Of a stretch of 64,000 nt of DNA, positions 55,389-63,453 are shown one piece after another. The stretch is from Verrucomicrobiota bacterium (lineage in GTDB: Bacteria; Verrucomicrobiota; Verrucomicrobiia; Verrucomicrobiales; Akkermansiaceae). Under the pieces are notes generated by a model that was not told the origin of the DNA, made no database searches, and saw only the letters and a program-made list of their open reading frames with translations. Location: the NCBI GenBank assembly GCA_026397725.1, contig JAPLUI010000312.1, positions 1 through 64,000 of the forward strand, given 5' to 3'. How positions within the stretch are numbered: position 1 is the first letter of the stretch; each line of letters starts with the position of its first letter. A program made the translations under genes and the position numbers.

Positions 55389-56279
55389 CTAATGGGCGAT
55401 TTCACCTTTTGTCGCATCTCCCTTCACATCGAGTAATTGGACACTGGAAATGGTTTTCAGCAACTGGTGATCGGCAAACGTCCAGACCGCCTTCTTGTCG
55501 GGCGTGACTTCTATCAGATGTGGTGCCTGGCCGAGGTGGCCGTGTCCGAGCCAGTTGGAAATCACGGTATTGCCGTTAGGCAGTCGTTGCAGGCCGGTCA
55601 TGAAATAGAGCGGGATGCCCGGCAAGTCGCCGTCCTTGATTTCCCACACCGTTTTGCCTGCCGGATCCACCTCGAAGACCCGACAGCCGCCCGGACCGTC
55701 GCCGCAGGCGATGAGCGTGTTGCCATTGGCGAGGCGAATCGTGCTGTGCGGCCCGCCCGCAGCCGGGATTTCGCGCACGACCTTGCCCTGCTGGTCATAC
55801 TCGCGCACGACTTGGTCACCGTAGTGTGCGACGAGGTAATGGTCATTGGCCAGTCGGCGGGCGTTGCGCATGAAGAGATGACCACCGTCCTTGCCCTCGG
55901 GCAGGAGTTTGATTTCCTTGACGATTTTGCCGCTGGGATCGACATCCAGCAGGCGGCCGGCGCTGCATTCGCCGATAAACGTGTTGCCGTTGGCGAGGCG
56001 CTGGCAGGCATAGATTTCGCTTTTGGATTGGTAATCGAAGACGACCCGCATGTCGCGTGTGACCTCCTTGACGCCATGGCCGGTGGTGAAGAGCAGGTTG
56101 CCGTTAGGCAACACCCAGAGATCGTTGCAGTTAGGGGCCGGGTACTCCCACTCGACCTTGCCGTCAGCCGCGACGATGAACGCCTTGCCCTGGGTATAGT
56201 CCGCGCAAGCAAACCGGTGTTCCCCGGCACGGACTGGCGTTGCACAACCCCCGAGTGCGATCAATATCATGATGGTTTT
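55389..56279 (-). CDS. Beta-propeller lipoprotein
   Basis: 296 residues from ATG 56279 (MKTIMILIALGG), which starts a short signal with lipobox-like LGGC. The protein is a propeller of PQQ/NHL-like blades (LPNGNLLFTTGHG, LANGNTFIGECS, LANDHYLVAHYG, LANGNTLIACGD, LPNGNTVISNW), each with a (L)xNGN turn. The frame extends 20 codons upstream through a run of near-identical ATG-bearing units (see finding), any of which might start translation. It lies between the two HzsA-like genes, same strand, 48 and 35 bases from them; it probably belongs to their complex. Confidence 0.75.
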   Translation of the reverse strand, partial: KTIMILIALGGCATPVRAGEHRFACADYTQGKAFIVAADGKVEWEYPAPNCNDLWVLPNGNLLFTTGHGVKEVTRDMRVVFDYQSKSEIYACQRLANGNTFIGECSAGRLLDVDPSGKIVKEIKLLPEGKDGGHLFMRNARRLANDHYLVAHYGDQVVREYDQQGKVVREIPAAGGPHSTIRLANGNTLIACGDGPGGCRVFEVDPAGKTVWEIKDGDLPGIPLYFMTGLQRLPNGNTVISNWLGHGHLGQAPHLIEVTPDKKAVWTFADHQLLKTISSVQLLDVKGDATKGEIAH

Positions 56280-56374
56280 CATGTTGTTTTTCATGTTGTT
56301 TCTCATTTTGTTTGTATTCATGTTTGTTGTCATATTCATGGTTCACCCTGGTTTCCGATAGCCGGTTTCCCGGG

Positions 56375-58588
56375 TCAGTGGAAGGGGCTTTGGGCCTTGA
56401 GGTACTCCTGGATATTCAAGGCCTCCTGTCTTTCCCAGTCAACTCGCTTCCGGAAAACCTTGGTGTAAATCCCCTCGTCTTCAGGGGTCATGCCTTCGGT
56501 CCATTGGCCGGAATGCGGCAGTGCCAGGTCGATCCAGCAGGAGATCTTGTCCAGTTCTTCCCGCGTCATCCGCACCTTCTCATGGCCCTTCTCCAACAGG
56601 GCAACCAGCGGGCTGAGCGACGAGCCATGTGAGTAAGGCGGTATCATCTCCGGCACCGACCAACGGCCTATCCAATTCAGATACCTGGATTTCTCCGCGA
56701 TGACTCCCAGGACCTGTCCGACGTCATTGGCGGGAGCTGCGGGCCTGTCGGTGGAAATCAGCGCGTGGTACGACTGGTTCCAAAACTTGCGTGCCTCCCC
56801 GTCCCATACCGGTGTGGCCCGCAGGTCGGGCGGCTTGGTGTCCCCTCCCTGGTGGCACTTTACGCACTTGGCATCGAGAATCGGCTGGATCACCTGCGGG
56901 AAACTAAAGCCCTTGCCCGTGAGGTCGTAAAACGGTTCAAGCGGTTTGATTCCGGCCGTTAGAGCCAGCGCTGTCGGACCGTTAGATACGGCTTCATTCT
57001 TGTCTTCGTGGCAGCCCGTGCAACTGAAGATTTCGCCCGGCATCAGAGTTGACCAGGAACGCATGGTCTGCACGACATGTCCGTTCGTATCGATAGCCTG
57101 GAAGTACACCGGCGTGCGTGCCGGGACCTCGAAGGCGGCCGAGCCGTCCTCGAGCACGGGAGCTTCTCCCAGGACCCGTTTCACATCCCATGCAGCCAGA
57201 TCACTGATGGTGGAGGGCCCATGCTTGCGCCCTATATCCGTAGCCATGAAATCCAATGCCACGACCCGGATCTTCTTGATGGTGCCCCGCTTGATGCCCT
57301 GCAGTCCCGGCCCGTGATAAATGTCCTGAATGGTATAAGCACCGGTCTGCTTACGCCAGTCTGAGGAGTTGGGCGGTTGTGGGGGCATCGGGCGCGGGGC
57401 CAGCGGAACAGGCTGGTTGCAGGAGATGGCCGGGTCCGAGGCCATGAGCACCCGTGCTCCCTTGATGTTCATGAAATAGATTCCGAACCGTTGTTGTCCC
57501 GCAGGCCGGAATGTCACCAGGTAGTTTTCCGCATCCAGGGGGTAAGGGTATTGCCATTGATCCCCGTCCTGACCGTACGCGTCGATCTTGATGATGCCCT
57601 GCAACTGCTGGACCGGAGCCACCAGGGTCACGCCGCTGGTTTCCTGCCGACCCATGGAAGGGTCGATCATGGCCAGCTTCCCGCGTTGCTGGGTATGGTG
57701 GCCGGAAAGGATGGCCAGCACTTTGCCCGTGCCCGGAATGCCCCGGGCATGCAGGATGCTCGTGGGGAAATAGGAGTTGTTGCCATAATACTCGGTCTGA
57801 TGCGTGCCGCTCGGGTTCATCTGGAACAGCGGTTGCGGATAGATCTGGCCGCGGTCGTTGTATTCCCAGCGCGTGTAGGTAACCAGGCCGCTTGCCGGGT
57901 GAACCTGCGGATAGTTGGTATTGACCTGGTCGAATCCAATCCGGCGCATGCATTTCCCGTCCTTGTCCATCAAATACATGTTGCTCACACTCACGTGCCA
58001 GCAATCGACGTTCTGATAACAACGCGTGGAACTGAACATGATATTGCCATCGGGCAGGTAAACCCCCTCATAATCAGCCACCCCCTGACCGGCGGTCAGT
58101 TGGCGGACCTCGCGCGTCTCGAAGTCCATCTCATACAAATGATAGTCATCGCCCCGCGCCGACTTTTTCCAGGCAAAGAGGATCCGCTTGCCGTCATACG
58201 ACACGTCCGGGTCACGGAACACGCCGTCTTTGTCCTGGATCAGGGTTGATTCTTTGAACTCGTAGTCATCACCGGTTTCCAGCAGGCACAAGCTGGAGCC
58301 AGGCGTGAAATTGAACTCCTTGACCACGCCATTGGGGTTGAGAGTATCCTCGTCGCTCACGGCATCCGTATAGGCATAGTGCGAGCCACCCATGTCAAAA
58401 TGCTTGGTAAAGACGATGCGCCTCAGTTGATCCCGATGTGAAGCCAGCAGATTGCGCCTCAGGACGGCATCCGATTCCGTGGCGGATGTCTCACCCATGC
58501 CGTTGGTGACAGTCAGGAACACGGACAGCAGTAGCAATGGTTCAATTCGTGACATCATTTGTTCCATTATCATGGTTAGGCGGACCAT
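56375..58588 (-). CDS. HzsA-like PD40/di-haem secreted protein 3
   Basis: 737 residues, or 726 if started at ATG 58555, which better fits a signal peptide (MMSRIEPLLLLSVFLTVTNG). It has no N-terminal sugar-binding domain and no C-terminal fusion, so it is the compact form of the family: PD40-type propeller (DYEGVYLPDGNIMFSSTR, FPTSILHARGIPGTG), middle region (APVLEDGSAAFEVPARTP), and haem motifs CTGCH (about 523) and CVKCH (about 576). The second belongs to the cytochrome domain common in planctomycete and verrucomicrobial surface proteins (FPQVIQPILDAKC). It starts 12 bases after the fucosidase stop, so co-translation with the glycan genes is likely. Confidence 0.82.
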   Translation of the reverse strand: MVRLTMIMEQMMSRIEPLLLLSVFLTVTNGMGETSATESDAVLRRNLLASHRDQLRRIVFTKHFDMGGSHYAYTDAVSDEDTLNPNGVVKEFNFTPGSSLCLLETGDDYEFKESTLIQDKDGVFRDPDVSYDGKRILFAWKKSARGDDYHLYEMDFETREVRQLTAGQGVADYEGVYLPDGNIMFSSTRCYQNVDCWHVSVSNMYLMDKDGKCMRRIGFDQVNTNYPQVHPASGLVTYTRWEYNDRGQIYPQPLFQMNPSGTHQTEYYGNNSYFPTSILHARGIPGTGKVLAILSGHHTQQRGKLAMIDPSMGRQETSGVTLVAPVQQLQGIIKIDAYGQDGDQWQYPYPLDAENYLVTFRPAGQQRFGIYFMNIKGARVLMASDPAISCNQPVPLAPRPMPPQPPNSSDWRKQTGAYTIQDIYHGPGLQGIKRGTIKKIRVVALDFMATDIGRKHGPSTISDLAAWDVKRVLGEAPVLEDGSAAFEVPARTPVYFQAIDTNGHVVQTMRSWSTLMPGEIFSCTGCHEDKNEAVSNGPTALALTAGIKPLEPFYDLTGKGFSFPQVIQPILDAKCVKCHQGGDTKPPDLRATPVWDGEARKFWNQSYHALISTDRPAAPANDVGQVLGVIAEKSRYLNWIGRWSVPEMIPPYSHGSSLSPLVALLEKGHEKVRMTREELDKISCWIDLALPHSGQWTEGMTPEDEGIYTKVFRKRVDWERQEALNIQEYLKAQSPFH

Positions 58589-58600
58589 TGTTCATGAATT

Positions 58601-60367
58601 TCACTCAACTTCAACACACAGCACCGAATCAATCTCGTCTGTTGCCTTCTCCGGCAGTCTCACCGTAAGTTTGTCACCTGCCGCAGTGAGTTCCATCCCC
58701 AGCAGCTTGCGCTCCGGATCGGCCAGCATGTATGACTGCTTGATTTTGCCGTTCACGCCGGTCAGGTTGAACTGGCCGCCAGGCCACTTGAACAGATGGA
58801 AATAGAGTTTCCCTGGTTTGCCCCAGGCCCAGTCCAAAGGCTGCACCGTGCAGCGCCAGTCGGATTTTCCCAGCTCATCGCCGAACGGTGTCTTGCCGGC
58901 TCCATAAACCGCCTCGCCATTCACCTTCAGCCACTTGCCGACCTTGCGCAGGATGTCCTGGCTCGGCTGCGGAATGCTGCCATCGCCCATGGGTCCGACA
59001 TTCAGCAGGTAATTGCCGCCCTTGCTCACAATATCCACCAGCTTGAAGGTGATATTGTCCGGTTGCTTCCAGTTGTGGTCGTTCTTTTTGTAACCCCATG
59101 TGTCGTTGATCGTGGCGGCGGTTTCCCATGCGCCGGATATCACCCGGTGCGGGATTTCGTTGTCACCCATGGACTGGTAATCATGCAAATTGCCCTCACC
59201 CAGCCGGCTGTTAATCAGTGTTGCGGGTTGAATCGAATGGACAAGATCCGCAAACAGCTTTGAGCGTTGGGCCGACATCATCACCGGAACATCGAACCAG
59301 ATCAATCCGATCGGCCCATAGTTGGAAAGCAGCTCCTTGACCTGCGGGAGGGATTTGTCACGCAAGTACTGGTCGAAATCCTTCTCGTTATCCGGCTTGA
59401 AGTCCCAGTTGTTCATGCCGCCATTCGGCTCATGCCAGTCGGTCGCCTGGGAGTAGTAGAAACAGAGTTTGATATGGTGCCGGTCGCACGCCGCCTGGAG
59501 TTCCTTCATGGGGTCCCGTTTCCACGGCGTGGCGTCATAGCAGTTATACTTGCTGATCTCCGAATGATACAGCGCGAACCCGTCATGATGCTTGCAGTCA
59601 AACACCAGGTACTTCATGCCCGCATCCTCTGCCAACTGCGCCCACTCCTCGGCGTTGAATTTCCCGGGATTGAACTGTTTGGCAAGCTGTTCATACTCCT
59701 TCACGGGGATCTTGGCGCTGTGCATGATCCATTCGCCGATGTTATCGTACGGTTTCCCGTTCCACTCTCCTGCGGGGATGGAATAGAGCCCCCAGTTGAT
59801 GAACAAGCCGTATTTGGCCTCATCGAACCACTTCAGCTTGGGATCGCGCGGCTTTTCCGCCCTTGCCGTGATCTTTGCCCCGGGGGCATAAAGCTGGAAT
59901 TCCTCGATCGTCGGGACGTCACTCGCTGCCTTGATGTGCAACCTGAAATACCTCGCGGTAACTGGCGTGAACTTGAGGACCTTCTCACCGGCAATGGTGT
60001 TGCCCGTGGCGATCTCATGCCAGTTCCCACCTTCCTTACATTCAACGGCAAAAGCCTTGGTGCGCTGATAGGCCAATTCCTTGATCACTACGAAAGCAAC
60101 CTCGGTGTCTTGTCCAAGATCGACTTCCAGCCAGCCGCTCCTGGCATCGGGGGCGGCCCCCCAGCGCGATTCGTCGTCGCCGTCGTTCGCCTTGGCGGCC
60201 TCATAACCGGCGCTCCAGACGGTTGAAGCTTTGACCGGCTTGCCCTCTGACAACGGTGTCGGCTGCGGATCGGCGGGTAGCCGGGTTTCCGCGCCTGTGA
60301 CAGCCAAGGACGTGATCAGAGCGGCTAGGCTGGCAATCAGTGTGTGCTTCATAGTGTTGTGTTTCAT
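58601..60367 (-). CDS. Exported GH29 alpha-L-fucosidase with F5/8C domain
   Basis: 588 residues. Signal peptide ending TSLAVTGAE, then an F5/8 type C (discoidin) carbohydrate-binding domain (about 40-160, GWLEVDLGQDTEVAFVVI, ARYFRLHI), then a GH29 catalytic barrel. FDEAKYGLFINWGLYSIPAGEW and MKYLVFDCKHHDGFALYHS are the family motifs; the nucleophile Asp is in IGLIWFDVP. It releases alpha-linked L-fucose from glycans. The stop of the SGNH gene overlaps its ATG (ATGA), so the two are co-translated. Here the lectin domain comes first, whereas in many GH29 enzymes it is C-terminal. Confidence 0.9.
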   Translation of the reverse strand: MKHNTMKHTLIASLAALITSLAVTGAETRLPADPQPTPLSEGKPVKASTVWSAGYEAAKANDGDDESRWGAAPDARSGWLEVDLGQDTEVAFVVIKELAYQRTKAFAVECKEGGNWHEIATGNTIAGEKVLKFTPVTARYFRLHIKAASDVPTIEEFQLYAPGAKITARAEKPRDPKLKWFDEAKYGLFINWGLYSIPAGEWNGKPYDNIGEWIMHSAKIPVKEYEQLAKQFNPGKFNAEEWAQLAEDAGMKYLVFDCKHHDGFALYHSEISKYNCYDATPWKRDPMKELQAACDRHHIKLCFYYSQATDWHEPNGGMNNWDFKPDNEKDFDQYLRDKSLPQVKELLSNYGPIGLIWFDVPVMMSAQRSKLFADLVHSIQPATLINSRLGEGNLHDYQSMGDNEIPHRVISGAWETAATINDTWGYKKNDHNWKQPDNITFKLVDIVSKGGNYLLNVGPMGDGSIPQPSQDILRKVGKWLKVNGEAVYGAGKTPFGDELGKSDWRCTVQPLDWAWGKPGKLYFHLFKWPGGQFNLTGVNGKIKQSYMLADPERKLLGMELTAAGDKLTVRLPEKATDEIDSVLCVEVE

Positions 60368-61620
60368 TTGGTTTGAACAGGAGCAATCTCAACCAGGTGG
60401 GCTTGCATGACCAGCGTTTTCCGGATGGCGTCGAACAATTCGCTCATTTTTGCCATGCGTGCCTTGAAGACCGCCTCGCGTTTGGCTTCGACCGCTTCAG
60501 GCGTGATGCCAAGAAACTCTGGAACTCCTCCCGCCTGGACGACGCCACCGAAAACCCTGTCGTTGAAATAGCCGTTCTTGGCACCGATGGCCGCCCAGAC
60601 GGCCTTGACCTGGTCGGCAATCGGCCCTGTTGTCAGAACCGCGGCGGCCAGATTGACCCCGGCGCCCAGCTCTTCGCTAGAGCAATCCGCAACTTTTAGG
60701 CCTGCCAGGCGGAGTTCGTAGCGACTCGCCTTGAGGCCGGTTACCTTCAGCCGGTAGTCGTTCATTTGTTCAAGGATCGGTACCCACGGCAGGATGTTTT
60801 TGGCATCGCCATCAGGGAAGAACGGCAAGGCGTTGTCCTTCTGATTGAAGGTGATTTTCCCATCGGCGCTCACCTTCAAGCCAGCGACCGTGCAGTTTTC
60901 GTTCCTGGCCACTCTGGCGCTTGCCGCGTCGATCTCAAGCGCCGCCACGAGGGTGGGAAAGCTCATGCCTTTGAGGATGGTCGCCGCCATCAGCGTCTGG
61001 CCGGGAGGACCCGGGTGGACCTGATCGCCACCGCCGACCCGTGTTGCCGGATGGGTCGGACGGGCCTTGTCAATAAACTCAAGATAGGGGTGAAACTGGT
61101 CGATGAACAGGGCGTTTCCGTTAGACACAGCCGTTTGTTTCACGCCTTCGGTAAACTTTTCCAGAGACCGGTTGCCCGCCGTGTCAATCGCCAGCTTGTC
61201 GTCGGGGTTCTCACACGCCTGGGGACTGCACCATGCCACCCGGATGTTGGCGGCCTTGGCCTGGTCGGCGATGCCCTGCATCGAGGTCATGAAGTTTTTC
61301 AAGTCGCCCCCGGCATCGTTCATGCCGAAATCAACGGTCATGGCGGTCGCCGCGTAGGGCAGGACATCGCGCTTGAAGCGGTTGTTGCCGCCGGGCGCGC
61401 CGTCCCCGCCGATGCCCACATTGACAAACCGCAGGTCCCATGCGGGGAAGCGGGTGATCGCCCAGGCCTCCAGATAACTGCTATACAGGTGTTGGGCGGT
61501 GATGCTGTCGCCCATCATCACGACCTTGTCGCGGTCCTTGAGGAAGAACTGGGCAGCGGTGCAGGGTGATGCGGCAGCCAGCAGGGCTAATGCGGTGGCG
61601 GTGCTTTTTGGCAGTTTCAT
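60364..61620 (-). CDS. SGNH/GDSL-family esterase
   Basis: 418 residues. Signal peptide ending AAASPCTAA. Block I VMMGDSITAQH (nucleophile Ser), block II NVGIGGDG, block III DFGMNDAG (GxND) and block V DQVHPGPPG (catalytic Asp and His) are all present. The C-terminal 200 residues form a second, mostly beta and helical domain (LKVTGLKASRYELRL, AHLVEIAPVQTK). It is the first gene of the minus-strand glycan block and probably removes acetyl or other esters to prepare the fucosidase substrate. Confidence 0.88.
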   Translation of the reverse strand: MKLPKSTATALALLAAASPCTAAQFFLKDRDKVVMMGDSITAQHLYSSYLEAWAITRFPAWDLRFVNVGIGGDGAPGGNNRFKRDVLPYAATAMTVDFGMNDAGGDLKNFMTSMQGIADQAKAANIRVAWCSPQACENPDDKLAIDTAGNRSLEKFTEGVKQTAVSNGNALFIDQFHPYLEFIDKARPTHPATRVGGGDQVHPGPPGQTLMAATILKGMSFPTLVAALEIDAASARVARNENCTVAGLKVSADGKITFNQKDNALPFFPDGDAKNILPWVPILEQMNDYRLKVTGLKASRYELRLAGLKVADCSSEELGAGVNLAAAVLTTGPIADQVKAVWAAIGAKNGYFNDRVFGGVVQAGGVPEFLGITPEAVEAKREAVFKARMAKMSELFDAIRKTLVMQAHLVEIAPVQTK

Positions 61621-61681
61621 GGTAGGTTCCCTTGTTTGTTGTTGTTTTGAACTTGTGGATTGGACATGGTTATTCTTCTGC

Positions 61682-63001
61682 TTATGGTTTCAAATCATCC
61701 GCGATCGTCGCATTCTTCCTCGACTTCGATGGCGACGGCGGTGACACACCGCCGCTACAGGGCTTGCCGAAATTGCAGCCCACGAAATCGTCGAGGTCGC
61801 CGCGCTTCAGCGTGTTTTCCTTGAGCGTGAAATGCAGGTTGGTGCGCAGGTCGTAGATCCAGAGCTGCTGCGTCCACGGCTTTTCCTGCGCCGGCTTGCG
61901 GTCGAAGAACAGGACGTGCGCCTTCACGCCTTGCGCATAGAAGATGCCGGTCGGCAGACGCAGCAGCGTGTGAACGTCGGCCTGCTTGAGCAGCTCGCAC
62001 CGGATGGTTTCGCCCGTGCCGCCTTCAAACAGCACGTTGTCCGGCAGCACCACCGCCGCGCGGCCGTGCTGCTTGAGGATGGTGAAAATGTGCTGGAGGA
62101 AATTGAGCTGCTTGCTGCTCGTGCTCGCCCAGAAATCGTCGCGGTTGATGATGAGGCTTTCCTTGGACGACTCGCCCGCCTCGTTGACAATGGTCACGCT
62201 GCTCTTCTTGCCGAAGGGCGGATTGGCCAGGACCATTTCGTATTCGCCGTGCTTGCCGCCCAGCGCGTCCTTGGTGACGACCGGCAGGTCCTCTTCCAGA
62301 TCCCCGCCGATCCCGTGCAGCAACAGGTTCATCGCACAGAGGCGCGTGACGCTGTCCACCAGTTCGATGCCGAAGAACGTGCCGCTCTTGAGCTTCTTCA
62401 TTTGCGCCCGGTCGAGTTGATAGTGCTTGGCCAGATAGTCATGCGCCGCGAGCAGGAAGCCACCCGTACCACATGCCGGATCGCAAATGCTATTGCCAGG
62501 TGCGGGTTGCATCACATCCACCATCGCCGCAATCAGGGCGCGCGGCGTGAAGTACTGTCCCGCGCCGCCTTTCACGTCCTCGGCGTTCTTTTGCAGCAAG
62601 CCCTCGTAGGCGTCGCCCTTCACGTCGGCGGACAGGCTGGACCACTGCTCCTTGTCGATCAGGTCCACGATGAGCCGGCGCAGCTTGGCCGGGTCCTGGA
62701 TCTTGTTCTGCGCCTTGCGGAAAATGACGCCGAGCATGCCGGACCGCTTGCCGAGGTCTTCCAAGGTGTGGCGGTAATGGATTTCCAATTCGTCGCCATC
62801 CTTGGCCAATAAGGCCGGCCAGTCCTTGCCCTTGGGAATCGGCGACGGCTTGTTGAACGGCGGCCTGGCCTGCTCGTCCGCCATTTTCAGAAACAGTAGA
62901 AACGTGAGCTGCTCAACGTAGTCGCCATACGACAAGCCGTCATCCCGCAGGATGTTGCAGGAGTTCCAGAGTTTTTGGACGAGGGCGGTGGGATTGCTCA
63001 T
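61682..63001 (-). CDS. hsdM: Type I restriction-modification DNA methyltransferase HsdM, replaced end
   Basis: 439 residues from ATG 63001. N-terminal helical domain (MSNPTALVQKLWNSCNILRD, LLFLKMADE), SAM-binding motif CDPACGTGGFLLAAHDY and catalytic NPPF in VLANPPFGKKS. It methylates adenine at sites set by HsdS. The normal end (about 60 more residues) is missing: after KRGDLDDFVGCNFGKP the frame enters a palindromic repeat (61732-61760) and ends with an unrelated tail (SGGVSPPSPSKSRK). No hsdS or hsdR is in the window. Activity is doubtful. Confidence 0.8.
   Translation of the reverse strand: MSNPTALVQKLWNSCNILRDDGLSYGDYVEQLTFLLFLKMADEQARPPFNKPSPIPKGKDWPALLAKDGDELEIHYRHTLEDLGKRSGMLGVIFRKAQNKIQDPAKLRRLIVDLIDKEQWSSLSADVKGDAYEGLLQKNAEDVKGGAGQYFTPRALIAAMVDVMQPAPGNSICDPACGTGGFLLAAHDYLAKHYQLDRAQMKKLKSGTFFGIELVDSVTRLCAMNLLLHGIGGDLEEDLPVVTKDALGGKHGEYEMVLANPPFGKKSSVTIVNEAGESSKESLIINRDDFWASTSSKQLNFLQHIFTILKQHGRAAVVLPDNVLFEGGTGETIRCELLKQADVHTLLRLPTGIFYAQGVKAHVLFFDRKPAQEKPWTQQLWIYDLRTNLHFTLKENTLKRGDLDDFVGCNFGKPCSGGVSPPSPSKSRKNATIADDLKP
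61732..61760 (+). repeat. Palindromic repeat inside the end of hsdM
   Basis: CGGCGGTG-AC-ACACCGCCG with CTACAG on its right. It is REP-like and lies exactly where HsdM leaves its family, so it marks the break. Confidence 0.6.
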
Positions 63002-63038
63002 GGGACGTTGAGAAAATGGTGGAAAATGGGTTGACAAT

Positions 63039-63368
63039 TCATGGCGGTGTGATTTTCTTGGTGAGCACTCCAACGAACCGAAGCTCCACGCTGCGCGTGG
63101 GGTCCTTTGTAGGTCCGAAGGAGTGCTTTTTCATTCTTGGTCTCCCATCGCTGGCAGTATGTTCCAAAATGGAACATACTGAATCCTCCGCCAACTCGCC
63201 GGACTCGAAGATGTTCCCCAGGTGCTTCGTAATCGCGAGACGCTGCACCCCGAACAGCTCCGCCAGCGCCTTCTGCGTCAGCCACACCGTCTCGTCCTTG
63301 AAAAACACGTCCACCTTCACCGCCCCATCCGGCGCAGTGTGGAGCAGAAATTGACTCGGCTCGTTCAT
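63039..63368 (-). pseudogene. Truncated RhuM-family protein
   Basis: 109 residues from ATG 63368. VKVDVFFKDETVWLTQKALA, ELFGVQRLAITKHLGNIFES and CSILEHTASDG are the start of the RhuM (virulence RhuM/Fic-like, PF13310) family, often found inside type I restriction clusters between hsdM and hsdS. Family proteins have about 330 residues. The sequence is cut after TASDG by the inverted-repeat element at 63064-63127, which adds about 30 foreign residues. It sits just upstream of hsdM. Confidence 0.7.
63064..63127 (-). mobile_element. 64-base element with inverted-repeat ends
   Basis: The ends are AGCACTCC (63064-63071) and GGAGTGCT (63120-63127), perfect inverted repeats. Inside is a hairpin CCACGC-TGC-GCGTGG (63086-63100). 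It looks like a very small non-autonomous element, and it lies in the RhuM coding region where homology ends. Confidence 0.5.
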
Positions 63369-63390
63369 GGGTGCTTTTTCCTTTCCGTGG

Positions 63391-63415
63391 AACCTGTAAG
63401 CCATACTTACAGGTT
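63391..63415. promoter_or_regulatory. Perfect 10-base palindrome between the HNH nuclease and RhuM genes
   Basis: AACCTGTAAG-CCATA-CTTACAGGTT. It starts 22 bases upstream of the RhuM ATG and 38 bases after the stop of the nuclease gene. It could be an operator for the RhuM/hsdM genes or a stem-loop ending the upstream transcript; no T-run follows. Confidence 0.45.
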
Positions 63416-63453
63416 CAGGTTGGCGGCGGGGTTCGTTCTCCTGGTGGGCGGCA

